Shown: positions 23,412-35,110, counted from the first letter of the stretch. The stretch: 64,000 bases of DNA from Terebella lapidaria (GCA_949152475.1 OX424561.1:3782001-3846000), one strand, 5' to 3'. Notes: a model not told the origin generated them from the letters alone. Translations and numbers: made by a program.

Positions 23412-25474
23412 ATGATGGGATCAGTCACGGAAATAGATTTAGAGACTTTGGAGGCATCCGAGGAGAAACCCAGGACGGAAAGCTGGAGCTTTCTGTATTC
23501 AGAGTCACCCATCGTCGTCGACCCTGGTGCCTCACATGCGGCCCTAAGTGCCTTAGAGGATTCCGGCCAGAAGCGCTCGTGTCCATGTGTGCAGACACCG
23601 GTAGAAAACAGAGACGCGTGGGTAGTCTCTAGCGCCGGCCTCTTAGTCTATTTCTGCATCTCCACGGAAGTTGCATCTTTCGGTATCTACCTCATGGAGT
23701 ATGCCAAGCTGTTCGGCGTATCAACGGCCAGCGTGGCCTGGATAAAAGGCGTACAGACCATCGCAGGGGCCGTTCTTTGTGAGTCTTACTGTTCCAATCA
23801 CATGCACCAATTGTTGAAAACGATGAAAGTTATTATACAAATAGATCATACCGAAATTCAATTTTTTGGCAGCTGTATTCGGCAGTTCATTGATCAGACA
23901 GTTTGGCTGCAGTCGGGTGACGACGGTGGCTGGAGTCTGTATGTCCAGCGGGATGCTCCTGGCATCATTCGCTCCGAATATTTACTTGTCCTACCTCACT
24001 CACGGGGTACTTATTGGTAATACGATATGTGAAAGGTTTGAACTCGCATACCACATAACATCATCCAATATGTTCAAGAAATTAACACCTCTCGTTAAAG
24101 GTTATAATTGATCGTGGGGTATTTTAATTGAACAGGTATTGGTGTATCCATGGCCAGCATATGTGTACCAGTCTGTGTCCAGCAACACTTCACGAGGAAC
24201 AAGGTCATGGGAGCAGGACTCTCCACTATGGGATTCTCCATAGGGGGAATAAGTTTTTCCATCATCTCGTCTCTGATGGTCGAGTCGTACGGTCTGAGGG
24301 CAGCCTTGCTGATACACTCGGCCATTCTACTACATGTCGTGGCGTCTGGACTCTTGACGAAACCCCCTAGAGAATCTCAAAGCATCAAGCAAAAAAAATC
24401 TGCAAAGTCGTTCTGCTCTGATTTATTTGAGCTCACACTGTTCAAAGAACCAAAGCTTGTGACCATGCTGATCGCAACTCTGTTGATAAGCTACGCCATC
24501 GGAGGATTCAATACCCTGTTTTTTTCACAAGCAAGGTCGTCCGGTTTGTCCAGATCCAAGGCGGCTCTATTCACGGCAATGATCAGTGTGTTGAGCTTCA
24601 CAGCCCGAGTTCTCTGCACCTTCCTTGTTAACATCCGAGCCCTGAACAAGGTTCTCTGCCATGGCCTGAGCGCACTACTCGTGGGGGTGTCTGTACTCCT
24701 ACTGCGCTCCACACCAGATCCCGGGATAATGCTGATGTTCGCACTTAGCTATGGCTTTGGTGTCGGTGAGATCATCACAATCATGAGAGATCATTTGTGA
24801 TGCAAATGACCCGAATAATGCCCAGATAGGGTGTGCTGTCCCTTAATACTACAAATGTCCTGTCTACTGAAAACATTAGACTCTAGCATCTTTTGAATCC
24901 TAGCCGATTATATGTAGAAGAATAAACAACATTTTCTAACTGGGCTCAAAATGCTGACGAAAATCACGATGTTGGCTCAAACGACCATTGCATGCTCAAT
25001 ATTTCAGGTGCCCTGTCGACAGTGTTCACCGCTTCGCTCGTCGTCTTGTTCACCATAGAACGTCTTCCCAAAGTTGTTGGATTCTACAACCTAGCAACGT
25101 ACATCGGTTTGACACTCAGTCCACCGTTGTCGGGTAAGGAACTGGCTGAAACACGCTGTGACACATGACAAAACAAAAAGATTCATAACGTAGAAAAGAA
25201 CGTATACTCATTGGAGGTAGAACATTGGTTGATCTAATGGTTGTACTCTCATGTTTCTTGTGAATGCTTTGTTCCTGTTGCTTGTGCAGGGTTGATCTAT
25301 GACGTCACTCAGGACTACAACATTCCATTCCTGTTGGCTGGGAGTTTGGGTGTGTTAGGGTCATTCCTTCTCATCGGTATCGCCGCAGTCGTCATCCGTC
25401 AAAACAGGCTCCAGGGACAGAAACCCCAGTCAGAAACACAGAACGGAGCAGTTAAAACTCTGCTTGTGGATTAG
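23412..25474 (+). CDS. Monocarboxylate transporter-like protein (SLC16 family), complete
   Basis: Exons are 23412-23778, 23873-24016, 24136-24765, 25008-25133 and 25290-25474, giving 483 residues. All four introns are phase 1 with GT and AG borders, and the frame closes exactly. The first of two adjacent Met codons is used. A cytosolic N-terminus of about 65 residues precedes 12 predicted membrane segments of the major facilitator fold. RDAWVV at the first segment stands where SLC16 proteins have the DG-G-W-G-W motif, so it is altered. HFTRNKVMGAGLSTMGFSIG matches the region of the second family motif after segment 4. A central hydrophilic loop (PPRESQSIKQKK) separates the two halves, and ERLPKVVGFYNL and SPPLSGLIYDVT fit the segment 9-11 area. 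Family members move monocarboxylates or related solutes with protons across the plasma membrane; the substrate here is unknown. Confidence 0.9.
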
Positions 25475-26060
25475 CGTTAACTAGCTTACATTGATTGGAC
25501 GTAACATGCCGATGTTATGTGCCGAAATACCTAGCGTACTTCAGCATGCAAAGCGGATCATATTACTCCTGGTGTGCAGTCTGTACATGTATCTGGTAAA
25601 AGAAACAATACAGTTTTAACACGATAACCATGAATTGTTCAGTTTGCACGAAAAAAAGGCTATTTAATATCAAAGAAATGTCACGAAACAGGCGGAAAAT
25701 ATCGAGCAATATCAACAAAACCATTATTTTTCCAGCTGAACTGGATTTGATAAGAGCAAAGACCGTCCTCAAGAGCAAAGGTTCAACGAAGAACCAAGCA
25801 TGTATTCCGCTAAGAAATCAACCTCTTCCAGAGAAATTCTTATTACATGAAGGGAACATTCGATATAATATATAAGTATTGTCATGGTAGAAATCACTCA
25901 CACAAGTTCTGTTGCCAAGAAATGGGTGATGATCCACAAAAGGGCTTAGAGTATAAGTGCACGTTCACGATTAAGTCAGAATCATAGCACACCAGCTTCA
26001 AACCAAGTTAAACCACCATATATCACCATTTGCCCATATCTGTTGTCACCATGTAATATC
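25475..26060. other. 3' flank of the transporter gene, no further gene
   Basis: It probably holds the transporter 3' untranslated region. I see no clear AATAAA signal close to the stop and no other feature. Confidence 0.4.
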
Positions 26061-26372
26061 ATTCCTAAGTGATAGCAGTCTGTGGAAAGATGGCGTAGCT
26101 CTGCCACCCCGCGCACACGCATATTGCCTTTGACGAATGCATGAGACGAATAGAAACGATACTCATTCCTAAGTGAGAGCAGTCTGTGGAAAGATGGCGT
26201 AGCTCTGCCATCCCGCGCACACGCATATTGCCTTTGACGAATGCATGAGACGAATAGAAACGATACTCATTCCTAAGTGAGAGCAGTCTGTGGAAAGATG
26301 GCGTAGCTCTGCCATCCCGCGCACACGCATATTGCCTTTGACAAATGCATGGGACGCATGAAACGATACTGA
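26061..26372 (+). repeat. Three tandem copies of a 104-bp unit
   Basis: Units start with ATTCCTAAGTGA at 26061, 26165 and 26269 and share GCAGTCTGTGGAAAGATGGC and CGCGCACACGCATATTGCC. The first two differ at a few bases and the third diverges at its end (GGGACGCATGAAACG). I see no coding potential. Confidence 0.92.
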
Positions 26373-26751
26373 GGGGACCTGGTCAGTGTATTCTTCATTA
26401 ATTTTATGAAATGTAAAAATGTATCTGGAGTCCTCTTAGGCTGAGGCTCTGATGTAACGCCGATAGATTTTGTGGCACAGCCTTTTCAATTGACCAATAA
26501 CATTCTCAGACCAAAAGTAGTTCGCCCGTTTTCTACTCATGGAACCTCAAGAAACACCTTCTGTCCCTGATCTGGCTACACTCAACATATGCATTACCAC
26601 TCACCAGTATTACCAGAAGGCTGTAACCCAGACGTATCACAATCATTACATAATAAAATATGTGTCTATGGAATTTATTAGATGATAGTGAAAGATTACG
26701 TCTGTGGTCCTTCGTTTTCCTGACCCCTTCTGTGTGAAAAGTACCTTGCCC
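26373..26751. other. No feature recognised
   Basis: This is unique sequence between a tandem repeat and a palindrome. I see no exon with credible borders. Confidence 0.35.
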
Positions 26752-26850
26752 GGCCTTGTTCACTGAACCATGGCGGGCCCTCTTAAAAGAGGCACCGCTC
26801 CGGGAGGTGCCTATTTGAAAAGGGCCCGCCATGGTCCAGTGAACAAAGCC
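26752..26850. repeat. 99-bp palindrome with 45-bp arms
   Basis: The arms are 26752-26796 and 26806-26850, around GCTCCGGGA. The core ACCATGGCGGGCCC is matched by GGGCCCGCCATGGT. A few mismatches are present. It could be a very short foldback element or a stable hairpin when transcribed. Both strands give similar translated peptides for this reason, so neither is a gene. Confidence 0.88.
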
Positions 26851-27158
26851 CTGTACAGTGTACAGACTTCATCAGCTCAAACAAAACGCGTTTGTTTGCG
26901 TACTACAGAGTTATTTTCACCATTGCCGAAACCTAATTCGTTTGACGCCATGGAACCTTGGTCGAGGCAAATATAATGTAGACGAGAAGGTGAACAATAA
27001 ATGTGGTGTTACTATTGAGTCTCAAGTCTAAATTCACCAAGACACTGAAAGGTGGCAGGACAAGCAGTGGGCATGGATGTGAATGTGAACCCCTATTTGT
27101 ATTCATGATTCATTCATAACAGGGATTGATATATTAATCACTATCATGCAAACCATCC
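26851..27158. other. No feature recognised
   Basis: This is unique AT-rich sequence between the palindrome and the inverted-repeat element. Confidence 0.35.
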
Positions 27159-27164
27159 ATTAGA

Positions 27165-27928
27165 CACTGTGGTGATACTGGATGCACTAACGATCGTTAG
27201 TACATCCCGCAATGGCGGACAGTAAACATGGTCAGTTTGGTTTTTAACCGTATTTTATCAAACGATAGGTCCATTTGTGATAAATGGAAACTCTGAAGTA
27301 AGGTAGCTTAGTGTTTTGGTCAAAGACATGCGTAATTATTTCAAGCAGATCACGCTTTTTTGTTCAGATATGTTGAGGAAAAGAATTAGCGATAAGATTC
27401 ACCAACGACAAAAGTAAGATTCCCTAACGATATAGGCCTAATACGTGTATATTGTAATAGGTCCATATCATACACCATTGTGAATTCGTTAATTTATGCG
27501 ACGTAAATTAGCGAATGTCACATTAAAAATAGGAAATCTGTCCTAGAAAATCATTTGTACACACCAATAAATGTCAATTTGTACCTTATTTCACGTTCAA
27601 CATTTAAATAACGTAGATTTGAATTAATAAAGAAAAGATCGTTAGGGAATCGTCACATGTTCGTTAGTGAATCTTCGATTTTACAAAAACAATCGTTAGG
27701 GAATCTTTCGGCTTTTTTCAGACGAGTTGTTCATGCTCAAACCAACATAAATCGCCATGTTTTTGCAACGGACGGTTGTTTCGTGCGCATAGGAATCAGC
27801 AGATGTATGTGTGTATCGATCACAATCGTAATTATCGGGAAAATGAAGAAAATTCAAAAGAACCGCGAGTGGGTTCGCCATTGCGGGATGCACTAACGAT
27901 CGTTAGTGCATCCTGTCTCACCACAGTG
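27165..27928. mobile_element. Unclassified DNA transposon with palindromic ends, 764 bp
   Basis: The inverted ends begin CACTGTGGTGA, then GGATGCACTAACGATCG and its own complement, then CCCGCAATGGCG. The inverted repeat totals about 57 bp with a few differences. ATTAGA flanks both sides (27159-27164 and 27929-27934). The 28-bp block at 27889-27916 is a perfect palindrome, and the left block has one mismatch. The words CGTTAGGGAATC or its complement recur inside at about 27420, 27640 and 27690. No transposase is present. A 6-bp duplication does not settle the superfamily. Confidence 0.85.
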
Positions 27929-28370
27929 ATTAGATGCAGACATCAGTTAGCAAAATTTGGTGAATACCGTGTTGTATATCGTTGAAAATTACGAGAACAG
28001 CTAGTGGACATGTACTTCTATTCTCATGATAGGGCCTATAATAATGGTGACACAGTTCAACACAAATTCAAACAGTGTCGCCCTCTGCTTCTAAACACTG
28101 TTCAAGTGTGACGGTATAGTTGTTGTGGCAGCAGATTACTACTCGCAGGTGCATATGCCGGCGGAGATTTAGTTGAGGGGGAACCGAGAACTAAGTCGGA
28201 TAATCCGTCTCGCACCATCCATCATGAACAGTTGAATATTTGACCCCCAATATGTAGTGTGTAAATGCATACAGTGTTCTCAGTGGTGGGGGTGAGCGTG
28301 GGGGCATAGGTTGTTGGAGGGTGGTGGTGCATTCACTATGTAGGAGACGGCCTTCAAGACGGTTTCGGTA
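27929..28370. other. No gene recognised
   Basis: This is unique sequence, G-rich near 28280-28330. No supported exon. Confidence 0.35.
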
Positions 28371-28418
28371 TTTGCCTTCAAGAGGGCCCAGCGCGCGTAG
28401 GGCGCTCTTGAAGGCAAA
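28371..28418. repeat. Long hairpin with 19-bp arms
   Basis: TTTGCCTTCAAGAGGGCCC at 28371 pairs with GGGCGCTCTTGAAGGCAAA at 28400, with one mismatch and a ten-base loop. It lies 136 bp beyond the stop codon of the minus-strand transporter, so it may fall in that gene's 3' untranslated region. Confidence 0.8.
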
Positions 28419-28553
28419 GACCTCAACCTTAGGCCCTCTCCTTTACAGATCTACACATACGTGCATGTACATTGTACAATACAGTTTCAAAACAAAAATA
28501 ACACATGTACAGAACACTCTAATAATTGCCATTCTACAAGTATTCATTAGTCA

Positions 28554-29720
28554 CTAACAGGATTTCCCCACCAACTTCTGAACTGGGAGTGCTATATTTA
28601 CGATGACGACAACGGCTGCTCCAACAACTTCATACGCATTCGCTCGGCCTGGGTATAGTCCTGACAATAGGGTGTACTGCAGGATGAAGCAGAATGGCAA
28701 AAGCAGTGTGTCCATCAAAACAAACCAGACTGGTGAAATCAGCTGGCTAGCGCTTATGTAGCAGAAAGTTGGGATTGCTGCATTGATGACGAAGCCGGCC
28801 AGAATCCAACCACATATTGGATGACTGGGCAGTGATGGGCCGCCCATGACCGGCATCAGCAGAAATGAGACTAACATTGCTAGAATAGACACATAGAAGT
28901 TCAGTTCGAAGACGTCCATCTCTGAAAGTTTGTAACGGGATATTGCTGTAACTGCAATGATAGAAACTGCATCAACTATGCAGAGCGTATAGCCTATAAT
29001 TGCATCTTGGTGCTTTTCATGGGATGTGGTTTGCTCAACATCATCTTTACCAGTTGGGTTTCCTGATATGTTCGAACCACATGGAGAAGTTATAGTAGCG
29101 TTGTTATCCACGAAAGATGCCATCGGGTTTCTGAAAAGTAGAGGCGGCTGTGTAATTAAGATAATTCCAGCGATGGCAAAGACGGATATCAGTGTCTCCA
29201 GCCAACTATGTCTCTTCGTAATTATCCAGGTAACCAGTAGGCTCGTGGGTATTTGTATGGACAGCGCCACGGCCGTAGCTGATCCAATTGGAAGGTAATA
29301 TGTATAGCCATATCTAGCATATGTCCCCGAACAGAACACGACAGAGAAGGAGATCACCCAGGGAACTAACCCTTTTCTAACACAAGGCACTCGTCGTCTG
29401 TATAGCAGGTAACAGAGGCAGATGAGCAATGAGAACGAAAACCGAAGGCCGTTGAGTTCCGAGAGCGATATGGATCTATTCAGTGCTTGTGCACAGGCCA
29501 TCCCAGCTGTCGTGAAAACTACACCCAAAAGCAATATCAGACAACCGAGGATCGTGCTCCTCCTGTCCGATTCCTGCTCTTCATCCTGGCTGTCGATGTC
29601 TTCACCATTGGATCTAATGGCGGAGTAGTCCTTTGGGTTCGCGTCATCCTCCCTGGACACCAGTGTTATCTCTTGTTCACATCCATCGTCCTCTCTCACA
29701 CAGCAGCACGTTTCCTTCAT
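28554..29720 (-). CDS. EamA / SLC35G-like drug-metabolite transporter, single exon
   Basis: One uninterrupted reading frame of 388 residues. A cytosolic acidic N-terminus of about 55 residues (with DSQDEEQESDRR) is followed by about ten membrane segments in two EamA halves. The first half starts TILGCLILLLGVVFTTAG, and the second starts near IGYTLCIVDAVSIIAVTAIS. A hydrophilic loop with possible N-glycosylation sites (NNATITS, SNISG) separates them at about residues 203-240. GSATAVALSIQIPT and PVWFVLMDTLLLPF are typical EamA helices. SLC35G genes are often intronless, which fits. Related proteins move nucleotide-sugars, metabolites or unknown solutes; no substrate can be named. TTACAG directly before the ATG is a possible splice acceptor, so a 5' exon is likely. 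Confidence 0.85.
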   Translation of the reverse strand: MKETCCCVREDDGCEQEITLVSREDDANPKDYSAIRSNGEDIDSQDEEQESDRRSTILGCLILLLGVVFTTAGMACAQALNRSISLSELNGLRFSFSLLICLCYLLYRRRVPCVRKGLVPWVISFSVVFCSGTYARYGYTYYLPIGSATAVALSIQIPTSLLVTWIITKRHSWLETLISVFAIAGIILITQPPLLFRNPMASFVDNNATITSPCGSNISGNPTGKDDVEQTTSHEKHQDAIIGYTLCIVDAVSIIAVTAISRYKLSEMDVFELNFYVSILAMLVSFLLMPVMGGPSLPSHPICGWILAGFVINAAIPTFCYISASQLISPVWFVLMDTLLLPFCFILQYTLLSGLYPGRANAYEVVGAAVVVIVNIALPVQKLVGKSC

Positions 29721-29909
29721 CTGTAATTCAAGGCATAACCAACCAGTGGCTGTTCATATGCTGTTTTGGAAATTGTGCACAATTATTCGTTCAGTATGCT
29801 CCAATCACAAATATTAAATTTAATATATCTCATCCATTGCTTATTCTCTGTTAACTAGCAAATTCTAAAACCTTCGACCTATATATCGTGTTATGAAATC
29901 CATTATGAA

Positions 29910-30395
29910 GTATAGTTGAGGTAATCATCTCATGTTTCATAGATCCTGTGCATATGCACAACTATTTTGTAATTTTTTTTTTCAGTTATTCCTAAATCAC
30001 TTCACAAGCTTGTCGTGTTACCGATCTGAGTCAAGCGTCATCGACTCAAGATGTTATTTTACCAGAAAACTCCTGTGTAAAGGTTATTCAAATACAGTGT
30101 CCAAAAGTTTTTGAAAATGATGATAAACGTCATCACCGTGTCAAAATTAAGGTAAAAATTGACAGAAGGAGCCAAATTTCTGGAGAATAACAACCGCTAC
30201 TAGTATATGTGAAGTACATATTAAATGGGTAGTAGTATCTCGGACATCGTATCATATATTGCATAAATTACATTTTACTTACCGTGTGTCGATCTTCTAT
30301 CCGAAAATTCTGAGTTTAAGTTGGTGACAATAACATGACCTGACCCCTAGACAAAAGAATTAGGTCAGTCACCGACTTAGATATGTTGCAGGGTG
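29910..30395. mobile_element. Deleted relative of the 51.9-kb foldback element
   Basis: Part of the left arm (GTAATCATCTCATGTTTCAT through GTCAAGCGTCATCGACTC) and most of the right arm (CTCCTGTGTAAAGGTTAT through GATATGTTGCAGGGTG) match the element at 51917-52944. The loop and outer left arm are missing. It lies 190 bp upstream of the SLC35G-like start. Confidence 0.8.
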
Positions 30396-31059
30396 TCTAG
30401 AAAAGTTCATTCGCAACTGGGGCTGATTGGCCCCAAATGTGGTGGTCCATATCGATCACCAGGTTGAAGAGCCACTTTTTGGGCTATGGGCTGATTACAA
30501 TCAATGTTTTACTGGCCCACATGTGTACTAGACCGTGTCAGGATACACTTGATCATACTATGTGATGTTTAGGGCATGTCTTGCGGGTCATTAAACCATG
30601 TGCAGTCAATCGAGGGTACCGCTCATTCACGACACGGGGGTGAAGCGAGCAACAGGTCTTGCTGCATACTAGTGACAGACTTGGCATACTTATTGACCTC
30701 TCGTTGCGAATGACACGTAGCCATATTTTCTTGAGTATTGTTCCATGTGTGAGTAAGTGGCTCAAAAGGGTCACTTGTATTGCGGTGGCTAAGTTTACCG
30801 GAGAAATCGAAGTACAACGCTAAGCTGTCAAAGTCTGAAAAGTTATTTTTTAGTCAAAAATGACGAGTTCATCAAAGGTCATATTCAAGTTCAACACTCA
30901 AATCGTCGTGACTTCCTATTTGAATGTGTCCATAACCAAGCTCCATTTCCATGCCTCTAGGTGTACAATTCACACTGATCCTAGGAGTAACGTGGCTAAA
31001 ATTTTGTGAGGGCAATTTTGTTTTCTTCTGGAAACGGTTAGATGGTGATCTTTTGATTT
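30396..31059. other. No gene recognised
   Basis: This is unique sequence without a supported exon or element end. Confidence 0.35.
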
Positions 31060-31230
31060 CGCACGGGATTCTTTTTTTTTCGCCGACCCGACGGAAAATA
31101 AAAATGGCCATCACACTCAGACCGATGATTTAAGAGCAACGAAACTTATAGACATCACAAATGTAAATAAGGGGAGTTTTGTACGTGATTTGAAAACAAC
31201 TTGTCTGAACAGATTTTGAGATATAGGTTG
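31060..31230 (+). repeat. Fragment of the hairpin-ended element's 3' module
   Basis: AAAATAAAAATGGCC, GATTTAAGAGCAACGAAACT, CATCACAAATGTA and TGTCTGAACAGATTTTGAG match the spacer and 3' module of the elements at 12-20 kb. The tandem array itself is absent. Confidence 0.65.
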
Positions 31231-32092
31231 GGTTGTGGTATTAGCGGAGAAGGGTTGATTGACATAACATTATGGTTTGGGTACCTGCGAGTTTGTTGTC
31301 CGCGACCACTCTGGTTGGACAAGCGACCACGCCTATTTATTCGCCCCCTTGTGTTGGCCCCGCCGTCACTTCCCTGGCGATCTGTTGAAAAAGGGCTTGG
31401 AGGATGATCTGTCCCCCCCCCGGTGCTTAGGCTGGGAAAGGAGCTACCTCTTTCCTGATCTCCTTGCTGTGGCGAGAACCCTTTAAGATAAATTGCTCTA
31501 ACAGCTTCGACAGCTTCCTATGGCGTTTGTTTTCATTTCCCACAATTTCCCCAAAGGCCCCATAATATCAAACAGTTTCCCTTGGACCTTACAGGAACTC
31601 CCGTCCGTCAATTATAATTGCCGGAAATTTGGTTTTACCGGGAAGAAATCCCACAATAGCAGGGTGTAATTTGAGTAACTCCGAGGTAAGATGAGTGGGC
31701 CTGGGACTTTTTTTTCGTTTTGACGCTTTCGCGCCAACACACAACACCGCACAGACCAATATACTCCGTGAAACATTTGTCCACGTATTTGCTTTGGCCA
31801 GGAGACAAAGACCAAGCATTACGCCGAACTTTGGCTGTAGGGTCATATCGATCCTGGTTAAGGTCGTCTACCCCCCCCCCCCTTCTCTTCAACAAGCCCC
31901 CTGAAATTACCACTGGCCTCCGACTCTGAATCGATTCTGAATCAGATTCAAAGCTACCACTACTTCTAGAGCTACTAGTAACAGATCGTTTCCTCTTTTG
32001 CCCTTGGTGGATGTACTAGACATATCAGATTGATGACTAAGCCTAAATCTCGTTTGATCAAAATGTATCTGTTTGGTTCAGAGGCCCCAAAG
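31231..32092. other. No gene recognised
   Basis: The stretch includes C-runs at 31411 and 31873. Short open frames on both strands show no family signature or splice borders that link up. Confidence 0.35.
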
Positions 32093-32400
32093 CAGGGGCG
32101 GATCCAGGAATTTGAAAAGAGGGAGTCCAACACTATACGGCGTGGGATAGCCAGAGTCTTTGTTATGTCCTGTGGTAGCATCCTGATATCTCCTGGGTAT
32201 AAATCCCATTTCTTGCCCCTGGTATATTTGTAAAAATTGTGAGTGAAGCGAGGCTGCCCCGGTGGGGGTATGGGGCCCGCTCAAGAGACCCTGAAGCCAG
32301 AGTCCTTTTTTATGTTATGTGGTAGGCTGATGGCATCTCCTGGGTATAATTTCCTTTTGAATACCCATAATTCGCCCTACTTTCATAATAAATACAAAAA
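32093..32400 (+). mobile_element. hAT-like element fragment, copy 2
   Basis: It starts CAGGGGCGGATCCAGGAATT and aligns with copy 1 at 11904, sharing CCGGTGGGGGT, CCCGCTCAAGAGACCCTGAA and GATGGCATCTCCTGGGTATA. Like copy 1 it runs into a hairpin-ended element. Confidence 0.65.
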
Positions 32401-33690
32401 CTAGCCCAAGGGCTAAAAAAGGTTACCGGACAATATATATTTTAGATATTTTAGCCTTTTGTCCCGTGACCTTGAAAATAAGGTCATTGGTCAATTCGAG
32501 GTCACGAGAATATTCAGCATATATCATTTGTATTTTGAGCACAATTCATTCCTAGGCTGTAAAGTCGATAATAAGTGAGATATTAGCCATTTTTGTGATC
32601 TGACTTAGAAAATGAGTTAAAAAATCTAGTTACAGGTCATGAGAATATTCAGCATATATCATTTCCTCCATGATCGCAATCGATTCCAAAGCTGTAAAGT
32701 CGAAAATAAGCGAGATAATAGCCATGTTCACTATGGATTCCCAAGCTGTAAAGTTGATAATAAGTGAGACATTAGCCACATTGTGATCTGACCTTGAAAA
32801 TAAAGTCAAGGTCAAATTCAAGGTCATCAAAATATCCAGTGTATATCATTTTCTATATGTCCACAATTGGTTCCCAAGCTATAAAGACAACAGAGAAACA
32901 AGATATTAGCCATTTAGTGCTGTGATCTTGAAAATGAGGTCAAAGGTCGGAATCAAGGTCATGGCAATATTCAGCATATATCATTTTCTATATGTTCACA
33001 TTTGATTCCTAAGCTGTAAAGTTGATAATGAGCGAGATATCGATCATTTTGTTCTGTGACCTTGAAATTTAGGCCAAAGGTCACGAGAATAAATTGTATA
33101 TATCATTTCCTATATGTTCATAATTGATTCCTAAGCTGTAAAATCGATAATCAGACATTTTGTCCTGTGACCTTGAAATTTAGGTCAAATGTCAAATTCA
33201 AGGTCATGGGTACAGTCGATAATAAGCGAGATATTAGCCATTTTGTCCCGTAACCTTGAAAATGAGGTCAAAGGTCAAATTAAAGGTCATGAGAATATTC
33301 AGCATATATCATTTCCTATATGTCCGCAATTAATTGCTAATCTCTGATTTCAATATTAAGTGAGATATGTGGAAAATATGCCCCATTATAAAGCATAGGA
33401 GAATTTAACATGCTAAAGTCCCATTTGGGCTGGCGTTGGGCCCGAAATGGCCTGATTCGAGCGATTCAAGGGCAACGAAACTTATACATTCCACAGCGGT
33501 ACATATGACGAGTGTTATGCGTCAATAAGAAAAAGGTTACTGAACAGATTTCGAGAAAACGACCGTCAAATTCCAAAATTGGTCATTTTTCGCCAAAAAT
33601 GGCCGCCATTCTAAAAAAAGGTCAAAGGTCAAATTCAAGGTCGCGAGAATATTCAGCATATATCATTTCCTATATGTCCACAATTGATTC
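32401..33690 (+). repeat. Nuclear-receptor-type array, diverged copy
   Basis: It begins TAGCCCAAGGGCTAA and AGGTTACCGGAC and carries about eight units, more diverged than those at 12-20 kb. The spacer module follows (33390-33610) and a final array unit with AGGTCAAAGGTCAAATTCAAG near 33617. The terminal hairpin is missing. Confidence 0.88.
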
Positions 33691-34877
33691 CCAATGTGAC
33701 GGTCAAGCGGTTGGTCAGCGGATTTCCTGGTGTGTGTGCTTGTGTGCTTGTGTGCGTGGGAAGTCGGCAAAGAAAACTGGCAAATATGCTAAAACACCGA
33801 TTTATTATAAACAAGAAGAATCAACACTATTTATTGACAAAAACCACACAAAGTGTGATACCAGTATGGAAACTGTAACTTCAATGACAATACTTTATCA
33901 TATATCTGAATAATACTTGAATAATACCAAGGTTTCACAAAATAAACTTAGATAAACACAGTGTCAGATGGCTGTCTCGATAGCTGAATATTCACAATAT
34001 CACCGATAAATCGATATAAATCAAATAAATCAATACTATGAATAACTCAACATCTGTGGAACTAACCAAAAGTTGTCAGGAGGCTAAACACAGATTTCTT
34101 CAAGTAATAGGCCTATGAATCCGAGCGAGACCTATCTTATCTTCGATAGAATATATGTAAATAAACCGTGCAAATTCTGGTATAAATCACGAGACTGTAA
34201 AAATGGACCTATGTCTCTCAAATATAATATACCGCCAAGTACTGCGATCAACAAATACACTCAATAAACTGGGCAAACTCACTTCAATATACTGGTATAA
34301 AATACACAATGGATACTAAAACTTCTGCCCAAGTCTTACACACAAAGCAATATTTCTAAGTTACACAAACACTGAACTCTGCCAAATATAGAGACTAAAA
34401 ATAACACTATCGAATATAAAATATCCAATCAATATCTCAAAATGGAATACACAATGCTGCTCACTTCCACCTGGACCTCCAAAATATAATACACTGTAGA
34501 CACCACTAAATGAAAACAACTGGCTATAACTCCTGAGATTAACACACAGATCTCCAACTTCTCTGCCAAACCATAGAAATCGAGGAGAGATGGAACGCCA
34601 ACTCCCGTGAGACTTGCATTGCCTCAATGGTGACAGCTTGTGTGACGCGAGACTTTGGGCGAGATTTGGGAAGTTTACTTCCGGCTGTCAAACTGCCGAT
34701 CTGACCATCATCAATTGCCAGACAGACCGGAACGGTTAATTAGCTGCACCCCTAGCAACTCCCCCCCCCCCCACTACGGCCTCACACAGGCCAGGGTTTG
34801 CAATGTCCCTTACTCCCTTTTCCCTCCCCTCCGCCTTGGCAGTTGGCGTGTGAGCTCAAAACAGGACTTTATCTTAC
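33691..34877. other. AT-rich stretch, no gene recognised
   Basis: A TGTG-rich run lies near 33730 and a C-run near 34761. No exon or element end is supported. Confidence 0.4.
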
Positions 34878-34882
34878 CTTTG

Positions 34883-35110
34883 TGTTATATCTTGCAAATG
34901 TTCTGATTCTAATTGATTGTTTTATTGTCTAATTGTACGAATTTTCAGTATCCACAAATGTTTGGCTCATTAACAATATTTATTTCCCCAAATCAACATC
35001 CGGTTACCGAACACATATTATCTCACAGAAAAGTATCAAGTATTGAGAACAACATAGATTACGAGTTTGCGACATGCGATATGAACAATACATATGAACA
35101 AGATACTACA
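34883..35110 (-). repeat. 3' LTR of the Ty3/gypsy element
   Basis: 228 bp, TG at one end and CA at the other on the plus strand (TGTTATATCTTGC to GATACTACA). The minus strand carries AATAAA (plus-strand TTTATT near 34920), a likely polyadenylation signal. By eye it is identical to the copy at 39156-39383. Confidence 0.96.

Noticed and set aside
27165..27928. CACTGTG ends suggesting a Transib/ProtoRAG element (recombination-signal heptamer)
   Set aside because: The flank duplication is 6 bp and not 5, no nonamer is seen at a 12- or 23-bp spacing, and the inner end sequence is a palindrome unlike those signals.
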